Below are positions 17,460 to 26,221 of a stretch of 64,000 bases of DNA, one piece after another (position 1 is the stretch's first letter; each line of letters starts with the position of its first letter). The stretch spans positions 1 through 64,000 of the forward strand of contig NZ_JACOFX010000009.1 of NCBI RefSeq assembly GCF_014284125.1. Direction: 5' to 3'. Position numbers and translations under genes: made by a program. The notes beneath the pieces were generated by a model. That model saw only the letters and a list, made by a program, of their open reading frames with translations, searched no databases and was not told where the DNA came from. This stretch comes from Undibacterium umbellatum (GTDB taxonomy: Bacteria > Pseudomonadota > Gammaproteobacteria > Burkholderiales > Burkholderiaceae_D).

Positions 17460-18575
17460 GTGAGCAAATCAATATTATCGACACTATCTTTCCCCTGGGT
17501 GCCAGTGCGCTATGGCAAAGCACCCTATTTCTGGCTTTTCTCATTTGCCATTTTTGGCTGGAAATATCTATATGTCGCTCCCAACAGTCAGGAATTGATC
17601 GCCCTGACCTTGAGCCTGTTATTCTTTTTGCCGGTTTACTTTTATAGTTTCTGGTGTTCTGGATGGCGCATTTACGCATGCATCGTAACCGTTTGCGCCA
17701 TGGGCATCATCTGGGCACCCTACAATTTTGGCGGTTCCACTTTCTGCATCTTTGCAGCCACCATGACTGCGCGCTTGCCAGATACACGCAAGGCATATTT
17801 GACTTTGCTCGCCGTCGGCATGGCCATCATGATCGCCAGCATTCTCATGAAACTGGAAACTTTTTTCTGGGTACCGGCAATCATCTTCAGCATACCCAGT
17901 GGCATTGGTGCCATCATGGGCGAGCGCCTGTCGCGCAGCAATGAAAACCTGATCGCCAAACAGCAAGAAGTCGAATATCTGGCAGCACTGAGTGAGCGTG
18001 AACGCATCGCCAGAGATTTGCACGACTTGCTGGGTCACACCCTTTCGGTGATTACTCTGAAAGCCGAATTAGCAGGCAAACTCCTGGATAGAAATCCAGA
18101 AGCTTGCAAGAAAGAAATCCATGATATCGAGCACACAGCACGACAGGCACTGGCTGAAGTCCGCGCTGCCGTCATTGGCTATCGTGCTACCGGCCTTGGT
18201 CATGAATTGCAGTCCGCCAAAAACACGCTGGATGCAGCACAAGTCGCCTTGCTCTGTGATGTAGAACAGTTCACCATGCCCCAGAACCTGGAAAATGTGC
18301 TGGCACTGGCTGTACGGGAAGCGATCACCAATATCATACGACATGCCCAGGCCAGCCAGTGTCATATACAGCTACAGCGGCAAGGCTCGCACATCGTCCT
18401 AAAAATAAGTGACAATGGCATCGCCGGAAAAACTGGTGTTGTGCACAAAGGCAGCGGGCTCAACGGTATGAGTGAACGTGTGCATGCACTTGGTGGCAGC
18501 TTGCAAGTAAGCACAAAACCTGACATAACAGGACTACATTTGGAGTTATCTCTGCCCATGAAAGAAGAAACATGA
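17460..18575 (+). CDS. sensor histidine kinase, DesK-like (HisKA_3)
   Basis: This 371-residue inner-membrane kinase has an N-terminal half with five or six hydrophobic helices (about residues 20-155) and no periplasmic domain, so it probably senses the membrane itself. The HisKA_3 dimerisation helix has the phosphorylated His H188 in ERERIARDLHDLLGH. The ATPase domain shows AVREAITNIIRHAQAS (N box) and DNGIAG and GSGLNGMSERV (G boxes). This is the architecture of DesK, a membrane-fluidity sensor in Bacillus. Translation starts with GTG. The stop overlaps the response regulator ATG by ATGA, so the two form a pair. Confidence 0.92.
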   Translation: MSKSILSTLSFPWVPVRYGKAPYFWLFSFAIFGWKYLYVAPNSQELIALTLSLLFFLPVYFYSFWCSGWRIYACIVTVCAMGIIWAPYNFGGSTFCIFAATMTARLPDTRKAYLTLLAVGMAIMIASILMKLETFFWVPAIIFSIPSGIGAIMGERLSRSNENLIAKQQEVEYLAALSERERIARDLHDLLGHTLSVITLKAELAGKLLDRNPEACKKEIHDIEHTARQALAEVRAAVIGYRATGLGHELQSAKNTLDAAQVALLCDVEQFTMPQNLENVLALAVREAITNIIRHAQASQCHIQLQRQGSHIVLKISDNGIAGKTGVVHKGSGLNGMSERVHALGGSLQVSTKPDITGLHLELSLPMKEET

Positions 18576-19177
18576 TACGCATCGTCATCGCCGAAGATCA
18601 GGCCCTGGTATCTGGTGCGCTGGCCGCCTTGCTAGGAATGGAAGATGATTTACAAGTCATAGGCCTGGCGAAGAATGGTCAGGAAGCCCTGACACTGTGC
18701 GAAAAAGAACAACCAGACATACTCGTCACCGATATAGAAATGCCCATCATGACAGGACTGGAACTGGCCGCTGCCGTAGCAGAGAAAAAATTGAACAGCA
18801 AGGTCATCGTCCTGACCACTTTTGCACGTAGCGGTTATCTGCGCCGCGCCATGGCAAGTAGCGTGCGCGGCTATATGCTCAAGGATGCACCTGCAAACAC
18901 GCTGGCCACAGCCATACGCACAGTACACGCTGGTGGACGCGCCATAGCGCCTGAACTGGCCATGGAAAGCTGGGGTGGCGAGCAAGACCCTCTGAGCGAA
19001 CGCGAACGTCAGGTATTGCGCCTGGCAGGCACTGGTTCCAGCAGCACCGAAATTGCCAAGCTCATGCATTTATCAGAAGGAACCGTGCGCAATTATCTGT
19101 CAGAAGCAATCAGCAAACTGCGCGCAAAAAACCGCGTGGATGCCTACCGCCTGGCGCGGGATCAAGGTTGGTTGTAA
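18572..19177 (+). CDS. LuxR/NarL-family response regulator, DesR-like
   Basis: This 201-residue regulator is the partner of the overlapping DesK-like kinase. The receiver domain has the acidic pair EDQ at the start, phospho-acceptor D54 in VTDIEMP, and the Lys of MLKDAP. The C-terminal LuxR-type helix-turn-helix is clear (LSERERQVLRLAGTGSSSTEIAKLM, then SEGTVRNYLSEAISKL). In B. subtilis the DesKR pair controls a fatty-acid desaturase; no desaturase is present in this window, so the regulon here is unknown. Confidence 0.93.
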   Translation: MIRIVIAEDQALVSGALAALLGMEDDLQVIGLAKNGQEALTLCEKEQPDILVTDIEMPIMTGLELAAAVAEKKLNSKVIVLTTFARSGYLRRAMASSVRGYMLKDAPANTLATAIRTVHAGGRAIAPELAMESWGGEQDPLSERERQVLRLAGTGSSSTEIAKLMHLSEGTVRNYLSEAISKLRAKNRVDAYRLARDQGWL

Positions 19178-19226
19178 GGAAGCAGCTAGCCTATAATGAG
19201 GCAGTTTACAAAAAAGGATGTATGCC

Positions 19227-19835
19227 ATGAGAAAACTCACCATTCTTCTGATATTCAGCCTCCCATCGCTCTCTTACGCGGGACAAACTCTGCTTGAAGC
19301 AAAAGCAGACAAGTTACGAAATGATGCCATGAGCGCATTCGAAAAAAGTCAGGATCAGAAGAAGGCCTTACAGCTCAATGCTGCAGCACTTAAAGTGACC
19401 CGGCATTTGCCGGAAACCAGCTGGCGCACCATAGAAAATTATGATGATGCCGGTTTGTATTATTACGAGAGCGGTAAATGGAAAGCATCAGCCCAGCACC
19501 AGGCAATTGCAGTACTGCTGGCTTGCGGCATGGAAGACAGCAAAGCCATGTTTCCAGTTTATGTAAAACGTTTGGGTTTTGCTTTTTCAAAGTATCGGCC
19601 AGGCCAGGATTTCGCCCCCATTGCCGCCAATCCCCTGATACTCCTGAGCGATATCGCCTTTAATCTGCGCGCCAATGCTGATTTGAGAAAACGCTATTTC
19701 AAGACCATAAAACTAAAACCGGGTACCCAGACTCCGACTGCAGCTTATCTTTACAAAATAAAGCCCGATGCACTACCCGCTACATGTTATATCCAGCCAG
19801 ACCAGGCCAAGGAGCAAGCGGTCAAGAGTGAATAA
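19227..19835 (+). CDS. secreted hypothetical protein with TPR-like helices
   Basis: This 202-residue protein is not one I recognise. It has a signal peptide (MRKLTILLIFSLPSLSYA, cleaved before GQT). An alpha-helical region follows, in which EKSQDQKKALQLNAAALKV and KWKASAQHQAIAVLLACG look like TPR-type helices. The ATG at 19227 is preceded by AGGA at a good distance, while the in-frame ATG at 19218 is too close to it. It probably acts in the periplasm. It lies 50 bases after the response regulator gene and might share its transcript. Confidence 0.6.
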   Translation: MRKLTILLIFSLPSLSYAGQTLLEAKADKLRNDAMSAFEKSQDQKKALQLNAAALKVTRHLPETSWRTIENYDDAGLYYYESGKWKASAQHQAIAVLLACGMEDSKAMFPVYVKRLGFAFSKYRPGQDFAPIAANPLILLSDIAFNLRANADLRKRYFKTIKLKPGTQTPTAAYLYKIKPDALPATCYIQPDQAKEQAVKSE

Positions 19836-19913
19836 GGCCTTTAGTGAATAAAGCGTTTTAAGCAAAGAGGCTACAATAGCGACAATTTCTTCCGCAATAA
19901 GAGCTAGCGTCAA

Positions 19914-20795
19914 TTGCAAGATCCTTCTTTACCACATGCCAGCCTTGCCCCACATCCCTTGTTGGCGGATATCTGCATGCATTTTCTGGTCAAGGAAGTA
20001 CCATCGTGCTGGTACACCGTGCCAGCCAGTCCACTACCGATGTTGATCGTCGTTTTAAACGGTGCGATGGAAATGGAAGACGGGCAGACCTTGTCCCGCT
20101 TCGCCATCATCGGCCCCAACAGGCACCGTTCGCGGGGCAAGGCCCAGCCTGGCTCACGCTTCATGTCAACGACTTTTCGCCCTGGCAAACTCAGCAATAT
20201 ACTAGGTTACCCTGTAGACGAATTTAGCGACGCCGTTATCAATCTGGCCGATGTGTTGCCGCTATCCCACTACACGGAAGTGAATGAAAAACTGGACGCC
20301 GCCAATGGCACTGCAGCCCAATTGGATGTAGTACAAAGTATGCTGTTACGCTTGCGCTTGCTTGAAAAACCTCGCATTGCTCCGCTGGTTATTCCCTATC
20401 ACTGGATCAATAAACCAGCACAGGAACTAGCTGACAGCCTGGGTTTAGGCACACGCCAATTTGAAAGACGCTTTCTGGCCAGTTTTGGCCTCAGTTTGCG
20501 CAGCTACAAACAGCATTTACGCTACGGCACATCCCTGATGCAAGTCATGCTGGGTAGACTGCCAGCGAAGACCTGGGCAGAATGCGCCATGAATTTTGGC
20601 TATGCCGACCAGGCACACATGAACCACGACTTTGTGCGTTTTACCGGCCATACACCAGCCCAGCTCATGCGTGGCATTGCAGGACAAGATCCTGCACTTT
20701 GGGCATTCAGCTTTAATGAAGCTGAATTGGGGGAGTTGTTTATTCCCTCTGATGAGATCGATGTCGTTTCGGTACAAGACCGAATCATCGCTTGA
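19914..20795 (+). CDS. AraC-family transcriptional regulator
   Basis: This 293-residue regulator has an N-terminal sensing domain of about 150 residues, with CWYTVPASPLPMLIVVLNG and the GPNRHRS/FRPG segments typical of DUF6597-like AraC N-termini. The C-terminal helix-turn-helix domain runs QELADSLGLGTRQFERRF and later ECAMNFGYADQAHMNHDFVRFTGHTPAQ. The only start that keeps the conserved N-terminus is a TTG at 19914; the first ATG is at 19977. It is followed 38 bases later by the orphan nuoB paralogue, which it could control. Confidence 0.9.
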   Translation: MQDPSLPHASLAPHPLLADICMHFLVKEVPSCWYTVPASPLPMLIVVLNGAMEMEDGQTLSRFAIIGPNRHRSRGKAQPGSRFMSTTFRPGKLSNILGYPVDEFSDAVINLADVLPLSHYTEVNEKLDAANGTAAQLDVVQSMLLRLRLLEKPRIAPLVIPYHWINKPAQELADSLGLGTRQFERRFLASFGLSLRSYKQHLRYGTSLMQVMLGRLPAKTWAECAMNFGYADQAHMNHDFVRFTGHTPAQLMRGIAGQDPALWAFSFNEAELGELFIPSDEIDVVSVQDRIIA

Positions 20796-20833
20796 ATGCA
20801 TAATCGGGGCTTCTCATAGAAGGAGCACCATCC

Positions 20834-21313
20834 ATGGAAGAGCAATCAGGTTTGTTTCAGGATTCCTACATCCTGACCAACGTCAACGACTTGATGAACA
20901 AGGTGCAAAGCAATAGCATGTGGTATCTGTCTTTTGGTCTTGCTTGCTGCGCTGTGGAAATGATGCAGGCCGCCAGCGCCCGCTATGACATGGATCGCTT
21001 CGGTTTCATGCCACGCGCCAGTCCCCGCCACGCTGACCTGATGATAGTCGCTGGCACCCTCACTAATAAAATGGCCCCAGCTCTGCGCAAAGTGTATGAC
21101 CAGATGGCCGAGCCACGCTATGTGATCTCCATGGGCTCTTGCGCCAATGGTGGTGGCTACTACCACTATTCGTATTCCGTGGTTCGCGGCTGCGACCGTA
21201 TCGTACCTGTCGACATCTATATACCCGGCTGCCCACCGACTGCGGAAGCCCTGATCTATGGGCTGCTGCAATTACAGAACAAGATCAAGCGCAGCAATAG
21301 TATAGCGCGCTAA
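20834..21313 (+). CDS. orphan NADH-quinone oxidoreductase subunit B paralogue
   Basis: This 159-residue protein has the full NuoB/20-kDa subunit core. The four N2 [4Fe-4S] cluster ligands are C38-C39 ([10 protein letters not shown]), C103 ([10 protein letters not shown]) and C133 ([10 protein letters not shown]). The quinone-site region RYDMDRFGF is also present. In complex I this subunit carries the last cluster before quinone. Here no other nuo gene is near, so it is an extra copy outside the main operon. It could be an alternative subunit used under some condition, or a soluble iron-sulfur protein with another partner. It lies 38 bases after an AraC regulator, and an AGGAG site precedes the ATG. 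Confidence 0.9.
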   Translation: MEEQSGLFQDSYILTNVNDLMNKVQSNSMWYLSFGLACCAVEMMQAASARYDMDRFGFMPRASPRHADLMIVAGTLTNKMAPALRKVYDQMAEPRYVISMGSCANGGGYYHYSYSVVRGCDRIVPVDIYIPGCPPTAEALIYGLLQLQNKIKRSNSIAR

Positions 21314-21427
21314 AAAAACACTGTAGTTGCATCACGTCGCACATCCGGGCATATGCTGTCTCCATTCGCAGTCCTGCTCCATTTATTTAGCGAGATGTGT
21401 GAGCAAGGTCAATGCCCTGCTGGCTGA

Positions 21428-21769
21428 CTAGGGCGCGTTGAGTTGGCGCATACTATTGACACCCTCGTCAGACAACCAGACCAGGGTGTTCATATAGGTA
21501 TCGATGCAATCGACCAATTCTGACCTGGGACCGTTTTTCCATTCGCTGGAACCATAGAAGGCATTTTGTTCGGCTTCCAGAGCATCACGGCTGGCATAAG
21601 CACGTATCATGTAGTAGCTTGCCTCTTCATGGTCTGAGTGGCCATAGGCGACCACGTCCATATTGCTGCTTCTCAGCATGGGGACAGTGATCGTATGCAC
21701 TGTGTGATGAAACGCCTCTGCAACGCCGGGTTTCAGGCGATAAGTGCGAATTTCGATTAAGCGGGGCAT
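21428..21769 (-). CDS. NIPSNAP family protein
   Basis: This 113-residue protein of the NIPSNAP family has a ferredoxin-like alpha/beta dimeric barrel fold and an unknown biochemical role. The family start IEIRTYRLKPG, the AYGHSD segment and YYMIRAYASRDALEAEQNAFY with SSEWKNGPR are visible. An AGGAA site lies just upstream of the ATG. It is cytoplasmic and appears to be a single-gene unit, convergent with the orphan nuoB gene. Confidence 0.88.
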   Translation of the reverse strand: MPRLIEIRTYRLKPGVAEAFHHTVHTITVPMLRSSNMDVVAYGHSDHEEASYYMIRAYASRDALEAEQNAFYGSSEWKNGPRSELVDCIDTYMNTLVWLSDEGVNSMRQLNAP

Positions 21770-21868
21770 GGCGGTTCCTGTCAGAGTTCAAATATGAACC
21801 GGCATGCTAGCATAGCTGTCAACTTTCTATTGACCATCAATGCAGGACGCTGACACAGGCGAGGCAAT

Positions 21869-22705
21869 TCAACGATGGCGTTTATGCCGCCTGACTATCT
21901 TGGCCGTGATTTCTTCTTTATACCCCAGCAGTTTTCCTATATTCAAGGCATCCGTCCACCGTGCAGAACCGGCTCGCGCATTCAGCAAAATCATGGTGGC
22001 TTTTTTGCCTGCCAGCTTCACACGCATGATGAGACAGGCCCCGGCTTCGTTGGTGAATCCGGTCTTGGACAGCAGTATGTCCCAGCCTTTTTTACCAATC
22101 AGGCGATTGGTATTATGGAATTCACGGCTGCGACCATTCTTCAGTGTGACGCTGTCTTCACTGGCAGTGGTGATGTCGGCAATTTCCGGATAGCGGGATG
22201 CAGCTTGCGTCATCTTCACCAGATCAGCCGCCGTTGAGGTATTTTCTGGCGACAAGCCAGTCGCTTCACGTATGACGGTATGCCCCATACCCAAGGCAAT
22301 CAATTTGGATTTGACAGCCACCATGAATGCACCCTGACCACCAGGGTAAGTACGGGACAGTGCGGCGGCAGCACGGTTATCGGAAGACATCAGAGCCAGT
22401 TGCAAGGCCTCTCTGCGGGTCATACTTGAACCTATGGGGACATGGGAACGGCTATGCTTGAGCTGGTCTTTGTCCTCTTCTTCTATGGAGATTTTCTCAC
22501 CCATATTGGCTTTGCTGTCGAGCAGCACCATGGCTGTCATAAGCTTGGTCAGCGAGGCAATGGGCACGACCACATCGGCATTTTTTTCCAGTAAAACCTG
22601 GCCACTGCGCTCATCGACAACAATGACATTTTGCGAATTCAATTGCATGGCAGACAGGCTGCCGCAATAAAACATCAGGACTACAAGCAACTTCGGCTTC
22701 AACAT
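21869..22705 (-). CDS. PBP7-like D-alanyl-D-alanine endopeptidase/carboxypeptidase
   Basis: This 278-residue periplasmic serine peptidase belongs to the S11/PBP7 group, which trims or cuts cross-linked peptidoglycan peptides. The signal sequence covers roughly the first 20 residues. The three catalytic motifs are intact: SxxK as S51-LTK54, SxN as S108-DN and KTG in LLSKTGFTNEAG. Its short length and lack of a C-terminal beta domain match PbpG rather than DacA. It lies downstream of the OmpA-like lipoprotein gene on the same strand, behind two strong hairpins, so it probably has its own promoter. Confidence 0.92.
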   Translation of the reverse strand: MLKPKLLVVLMFYCGSLSAMQLNSQNVIVVDERSGQVLLEKNADVVVPIASLTKLMTAMVLLDSKANMGEKISIEEEDKDQLKHSRSHVPIGSSMTRREALQLALMSSDNRAAAALSRTYPGGQGAFMVAVKSKLIALGMGHTVIREATGLSPENTSTAADLVKMTQAASRYPEIADITTASEDSVTLKNGRSREFHNTNRLIGKKGWDILLSKTGFTNEAGACLIMRVKLAGKKATMILLNARAGSARWTDALNIGKLLGYKEEITAKIVRRHKRHR

Positions 22706-22746
22706 CTGGGCACATCAATTCTGTCACGGGATTAAACAAATAAGGC

Positions 22747-22801
22747 TGACGCAAAATTGCTAAGGCGATGACATCGCAACAGATCTAACAATTTTGCGTC
22801 A
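22747..22801. repeat. nested inverted repeat upstream of the PBP7-like gene
   Basis: TGACGCAAAATTG (22747-22759) and CAATTTTGCGTCA (22789-22801) are perfect 13-base arms. The loop contains a second hairpin, GCGATG-A-CATCGC (22765-22777). No T-run follows in either direction. It lies 42 bases upstream of the PBP7-like start and could be an operator or a leader structure. Confidence 0.6.
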
Positions 22802-22810
22802 ATATTATAG

Positions 22811-22867
22811 TAAAAAACCAGTTTGCATACTGGCGTCATTTCATGACACCGAATACAAACTGGTTTT
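22811..22867 (-). terminator. long nested-hairpin terminator of the OmpA-like lipoprotein gene
   Basis: AAAACCAGTTTG (22814-22825) pairs perfectly with CAAACTGGTTTT (22856-22867). The 30-base loop contains an inner GTCAT/ATGAC stem. On the minus strand the structure ends in a T-run, 15 bases after the lipoprotein stop codon. Confidence 0.75.
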
Positions 22868-22881
22868 AGTCATGTCAAGAA

Positions 22882-23418
22882 TTATTTACCTGAGTAGATA
22901 ATATCTGCACGACGATTTTCTGCCCAGGAAGCTTCATCACTACCTGTTGCTTTTGGTTTTTCTTTACCCAGGGAAACTGCTTCCATTTGAGATTCAGGCA
23001 CGCCTAACAGGGACAAGGATTTACGCACGGCTTCTGCACGTTTTTGACCCAACGCCAGGTTGTATTCACTGCCACCGCGTTCATCGGTATTACCCTGGAT
23101 CAGAACTTTCTTTCCTTTGTTAGTACCCAAATATTTAGAGTGAGCGTTGACTGTGCCACTGTATTCAGTTTTAACTACGTATTGGTCAAAGTCAAAATAG
23201 ACGCTACGTTTTGCCAGCGGGCTGTTTGGATCATTCAATGGGTCCATTTCTGCTTTTACTGGAGTTACGTTACGAGTGTCTGTAACTACAGGCTTAGTCG
23301 TAGTTGTAGGCTGTTGTGCTGGCTGTTCGGCTACTTTAACTGGTGAACTGCAAGCTGCTAATAAAGTAGCAATTGCTGCCAAACCAGCAGCGTTTTTGAA
23401 TGTGTTGATTGCACGCAT
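22882..23418 (-). CDS. OmpA-family (Pal-like) peptidoglycan-associated lipoprotein
   Basis: This 178-residue lipoprotein has a lipobox (LLAACSS) giving Cys as the mature N-terminus, then a Pro/Gln/Thr-rich linker. The OmpA C-terminal domain contains YFDFDQYVVKTEY and the peptidoglycan-binding NTDERGGSEYNLALGQKRAEAV motif. It resembles Pal, the outer-membrane anchor to peptidoglycan, but the tol genes are not adjacent, so it may be a paralogue. The ATG at 23418 starts the lipoprotein signal with a GAGAG site; the frame extends to 23469 without support. Confidence 0.9.
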   Translation of the reverse strand: MRAINTFKNAAGLAAIATLLAACSSPVKVAEQPAQQPTTTTKPVVTDTRNVTPVKAEMDPLNDPNSPLAKRSVYFDFDQYVVKTEYSGTVNAHSKYLGTNKGKKVLIQGNTDERGGSEYNLALGQKRAEAVRKSLSLLGVPESQMEAVSLGKEKPKATGSDEASWAENRRADIIYSGK

Positions 23419-23597
23419 GTAAATACTCTCTAAATTTTTGATTGGTCGATTCAAACCTGCACAGAACATTTCAGGTATCAGGTATTATGAAACTTCGCCA
23501 TGTTGCCCCAAGAAACTTAGGTGAATCTTAAAATTTCCCATTTATTCCGGTTAAGCGGAGAATTTTTTCAAAAAAATAATTTTATTACCATAAACAG

Positions 23598-24923
23598 TCA
23601 ATTTGACTGATTATTTGCAGCAGCAAACAGGATAATTACCTCTAGCCCACCGAGTGCTGCATCGGCCAGATTGATCGTCGCATGATGTCGGTCTGCAATG
23701 GCTTTGGCGATTGCCAGCCCCAGACCGCTGCCACTCTTATTTGTACCTGCGACACGATAAAAACGGTCAAAGATACGTGCACGTTCTTCTACGGGGATGC
23801 CGTCGCCAGTGTCCTGTATACCCAGCCGCAATCCATCCTTGTCATGGCTGAGACTGATCTGTACCCTGCCCTCATCCTGTATATAGCGCACGGCATTGTC
23901 TAGCAGATTGCGTATCATGATGCGCAGGCTTTCGCTGTCGCCTTGCAGTTCAACAGGCGTATCCATTTCTGCATTGATGGTGATTTTCCTGGATTGCGCA
24001 AAGGGCATGACATCGCTGACAGCCTGCTCTATGCAGGTATTCAGTGTGATGCTCTGGAAGCTCAGGCTGGCTTGTGAAGTTGGATCTTGCCTGGCCAGCG
24101 CCAGCAATTGCTCGACCAGGCGCGAAGCCCTGTCGACACCGCCGAGTAAGCGATTGATGGCTTGCTCGTGATTTTTTTCATCCTTAACCCTGCCAAGATT
24201 TTGCACCTGCAGGCGCAAGGCGGTGATGGGTGACCTGAGCTCATGCGCGGCATCGGCGACAAAACGCTGTTGCGACTGTATTGCCAGGCCCATGCGACTC
24301 AACAGGGAATTCAGTTCCGTCACCAGCAATGACACTTCCCTGGGGACACCGTCGGATGAAACCGGATCAGTGGAATTGGCATTACGGTTGGCCAGCTCGC
24401 TACCTATGCGATTCAGAGGTGCAAGGACAGAATTGATACCCCACCAGACGGCGCAAAACAAGAGTAGGGACACAGGTATAACCGGCCACAAGGTGCTCAG
24501 CGCAAACGATATAGCCCTGTCCCTGCGCGAACCCATTTTTTGAGCCACCTGGATGACCCGCTTGTTCTCTTCTGCGGCATACACGCGCCAGTCACCGTTT
24601 TCCAGCGTCACCGTTGAATAGCCTAGCGCAGCCTGCTTGGGCAGGCTGCGGTGCTGGCGTGACTGGTAAACCCTGGCCCCATCTTCTGACCAGACTTGTA
24701 CGACAAAATCAAAATCATCAAGTTCTGTACCTGGCAGGTTGTGCCAGTCTACCTGATCAAAATCACCGTCCTGCAAGGCAAGTGCCATTTGCTGCATGTG
24801 GTAATCAAACAGCTTGTTCGCTTCACCAATGGCGGCATGTAGTGAACTGGCAAACTGCAGGGCAGCAGCAGCCAGAATGGCGATGCCAAACAAGAGCATC
24901 ATTTGCAGGCGCAAAGACTTCAT
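23598..24923 (-). CDS. sensor histidine kinase, QseC-like
   Basis: This 441-residue inner-membrane kinase has two transmembrane helices (about residues 5-25 and 150-172) flanking a periplasmic sensor domain of about 120 residues. A HAMP segment follows, then a HisKA domain with the phosphorylated His in FVADAAHELRSPITAL. The ATPase domain shows DNAVRYI, DTGDGIP and GSGLGLAI. It resembles QseC/PmrB-type sensors. Its ATG overlaps the end of the response regulator gene by four bases, so the pair is cotranscribed with the regulator first. Confidence 0.93.
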   Translation of the reverse strand: MKSLRLQMMLLFGIAILAAAALQFASSLHAAIGEANKLFDYHMQQMALALQDGDFDQVDWHNLPGTELDDFDFVVQVWSEDGARVYQSRQHRSLPKQAALGYSTVTLENGDWRVYAAEENKRVIQVAQKMGSRRDRAISFALSTLWPVIPVSLLLFCAVWWGINSVLAPLNRIGSELANRNANSTDPVSSDGVPREVSLLVTELNSLLSRMGLAIQSQQRFVADAAHELRSPITALRLQVQNLGRVKDEKNHEQAINRLLGGVDRASRLVEQLLALARQDPTSQASLSFQSITLNTCIEQAVSDVMPFAQSRKITINAEMDTPVELQGDSESLRIMIRNLLDNAVRYIQDEGRVQISLSHDKDGLRLGIQDTGDGIPVEERARIFDRFYRVAGTNKSGSGLGLAIAKAIADRHHATINLADAALGGLEVIILFAAANNQSN

Positions 24924-25597
24924 GTGCTTTTCTCAACCACGCTTTTCTCAACCATATAGCCAACGCCACGCACATTGACGATGAATTTTTGGCCCAGTTT
25001 TTTTCTCAAGCCGTGGATATACACTTCGACTGCATTGCTTTCGATTTCTGAGGTGGCACCAAACAACTGGTCTTCCAGACGGCTGCGCGAGAGTATGGCG
25101 CCGGGGCGTGCTACCAGAGCGTCAAGGATGGTCCATTCACGCGAAGAGAGTATGACCTGCTCTTCACCAACAAACACTTGCCGGGTGGTGGTGTTGACAA
25201 CCACTTCCCCGCAAATATATGAAGTATCGGCACGGCCACGGGACCTGCGTACCAGCGCATGCATGCGGGCAAGCAACTCATCAAGGTCAAAAGGTTTGAC
25301 CAGGTAATCGTCCGCACCGGCATGCAGGCCACGGACTCTATCAGGCACGGCATCGCGTGCCGTCATGACCAGCACTGGCAAGGTATCACCGCGTTTGCGC
25401 AGGGCTTTTAGTATTTCCATGCCATCGCGCTGTGGCAAGCTCAAGTCCAGCAACAAGACATCATAGCTATGGAATTGCAAGGCTGTCTCTGCAGCTTCGC
25501 CGTTGCTCAGCCAATCAACCAGATTGGCTTCACTTTCGAGAGCAATCTGTATGTTTTCACCAATCATGGGGTCGTCTTCGACGAGCAGGACTTTCAT
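24920..25597 (-). CDS. OmpR-family response regulator, QseB-like
   Basis: This 225-residue regulator is the partner of the overlapping kinase. The receiver domain has the acidic pair EDD near residue 8, phospho-acceptor D51 in LLDLSLPQRDG, and the Lys of DYLVKPFD. The winged-helix DNA-binding domain follows (SSREWTILDALVARPGAILSR and VYIHGLRKKLG). The start at 25597 gives the family's usual MKVLLVEDD; the frame extends to 25651 without a clear ribosome site for either. It is divergent from the next operon, 154 bases away. Confidence 0.93.
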   Translation of the reverse strand: MKVLLVEDDPMIGENIQIALESEANLVDWLSNGEAAETALQFHSYDVLLLDLSLPQRDGMEILKALRKRGDTLPVLVMTARDAVPDRVRGLHAGADDYLVKPFDLDELLARMHALVRRSRGRADTSYICGEVVVNTTTRQVFVGEEQVILSSREWTILDALVARPGAILSRSRLEDQLFGATSEIESNAVEVYIHGLRKKLGQKFIVNVRGVGYMVEKSVVEKST

Positions 25598-25750
25598 GGT
25601 TTTTGTATGTTTTAGGTTTGAAATAGGGTTGCAGCGTGGATTGTACGCCATGGGCCGACCTGAAAGATATGCTGCAAATCGCTTGACAGGCCCTCACATT
25701 TAATCTTTAATTTCTGTAACGACAGAAATTAAAGAAATAAAGGAAAATAC

Positions 25751-26221
25751 ATGCAACAAAGGCAATCATCATTACGCAAATGGCTGATATGCTGGCTTTA
25801 TGCAGCTGCTTTTGCCCATTTCATCATCGGCCTCTTGCTGCCCTGGATCAGTGCCACTGGCCTGGTCGAAGTCTATCACCAGCTCATTGAGAGCCATTTC
25901 TGGCCACAGGCTGCACCAGATGCGGCGCGAAACATGCAGGTGTGGTGGATGAGTCTTTTTGGCGCCACCGTACAAACTGTGGGCTTGTGGATGGGTGCGC
26001 TGATCTATCTGGGCAACCAGCATCGCAGCCGCATTGCCTGGCTTTGGCTGATGATAGGCATATTGGTATGGGCACCGCAAGACATGCTGATTTCCATGCA
26101 GGCGAATATGCTGATCAATGTATGGATAGATGTCGTTGCTGTCCTGAGCATGATCCCTCCCTTGTTCATTTTGTGGAAAATGGATGCACTGAACACTGAA
26201 CATACTGAGGGAAGTGCATGA
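25751..26221 (+). CDS. four-helix membrane protein (hypothetical)
   Basis: This 156-residue protein has four clear hydrophobic helices (about residues 10-30, 65-88, 93-112 and 118-142) with aromatic-rich ends, so it is an inner-membrane protein. I do not recognise the family. It has an AAGGA ribosome site and is the first gene of a three-gene operon. Its stop overlaps the next ATG by four bases. The overlap with DUF4166 and TIGR01777 genes suggests a joint function at the membrane. Confidence 0.75.
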   Translation: MQQRQSSLRKWLICWLYAAAFAHFIIGLLLPWISATGLVEVYHQLIESHFWPQAAPDAARNMQVWWMSLFGATVQTVGLWMGALIYLGNQHRSRIAWLWLMIGILVWAPQDMLISMQANMLINVWIDVVAVLSMIPPLFILWKMDALNTEHTEGSA

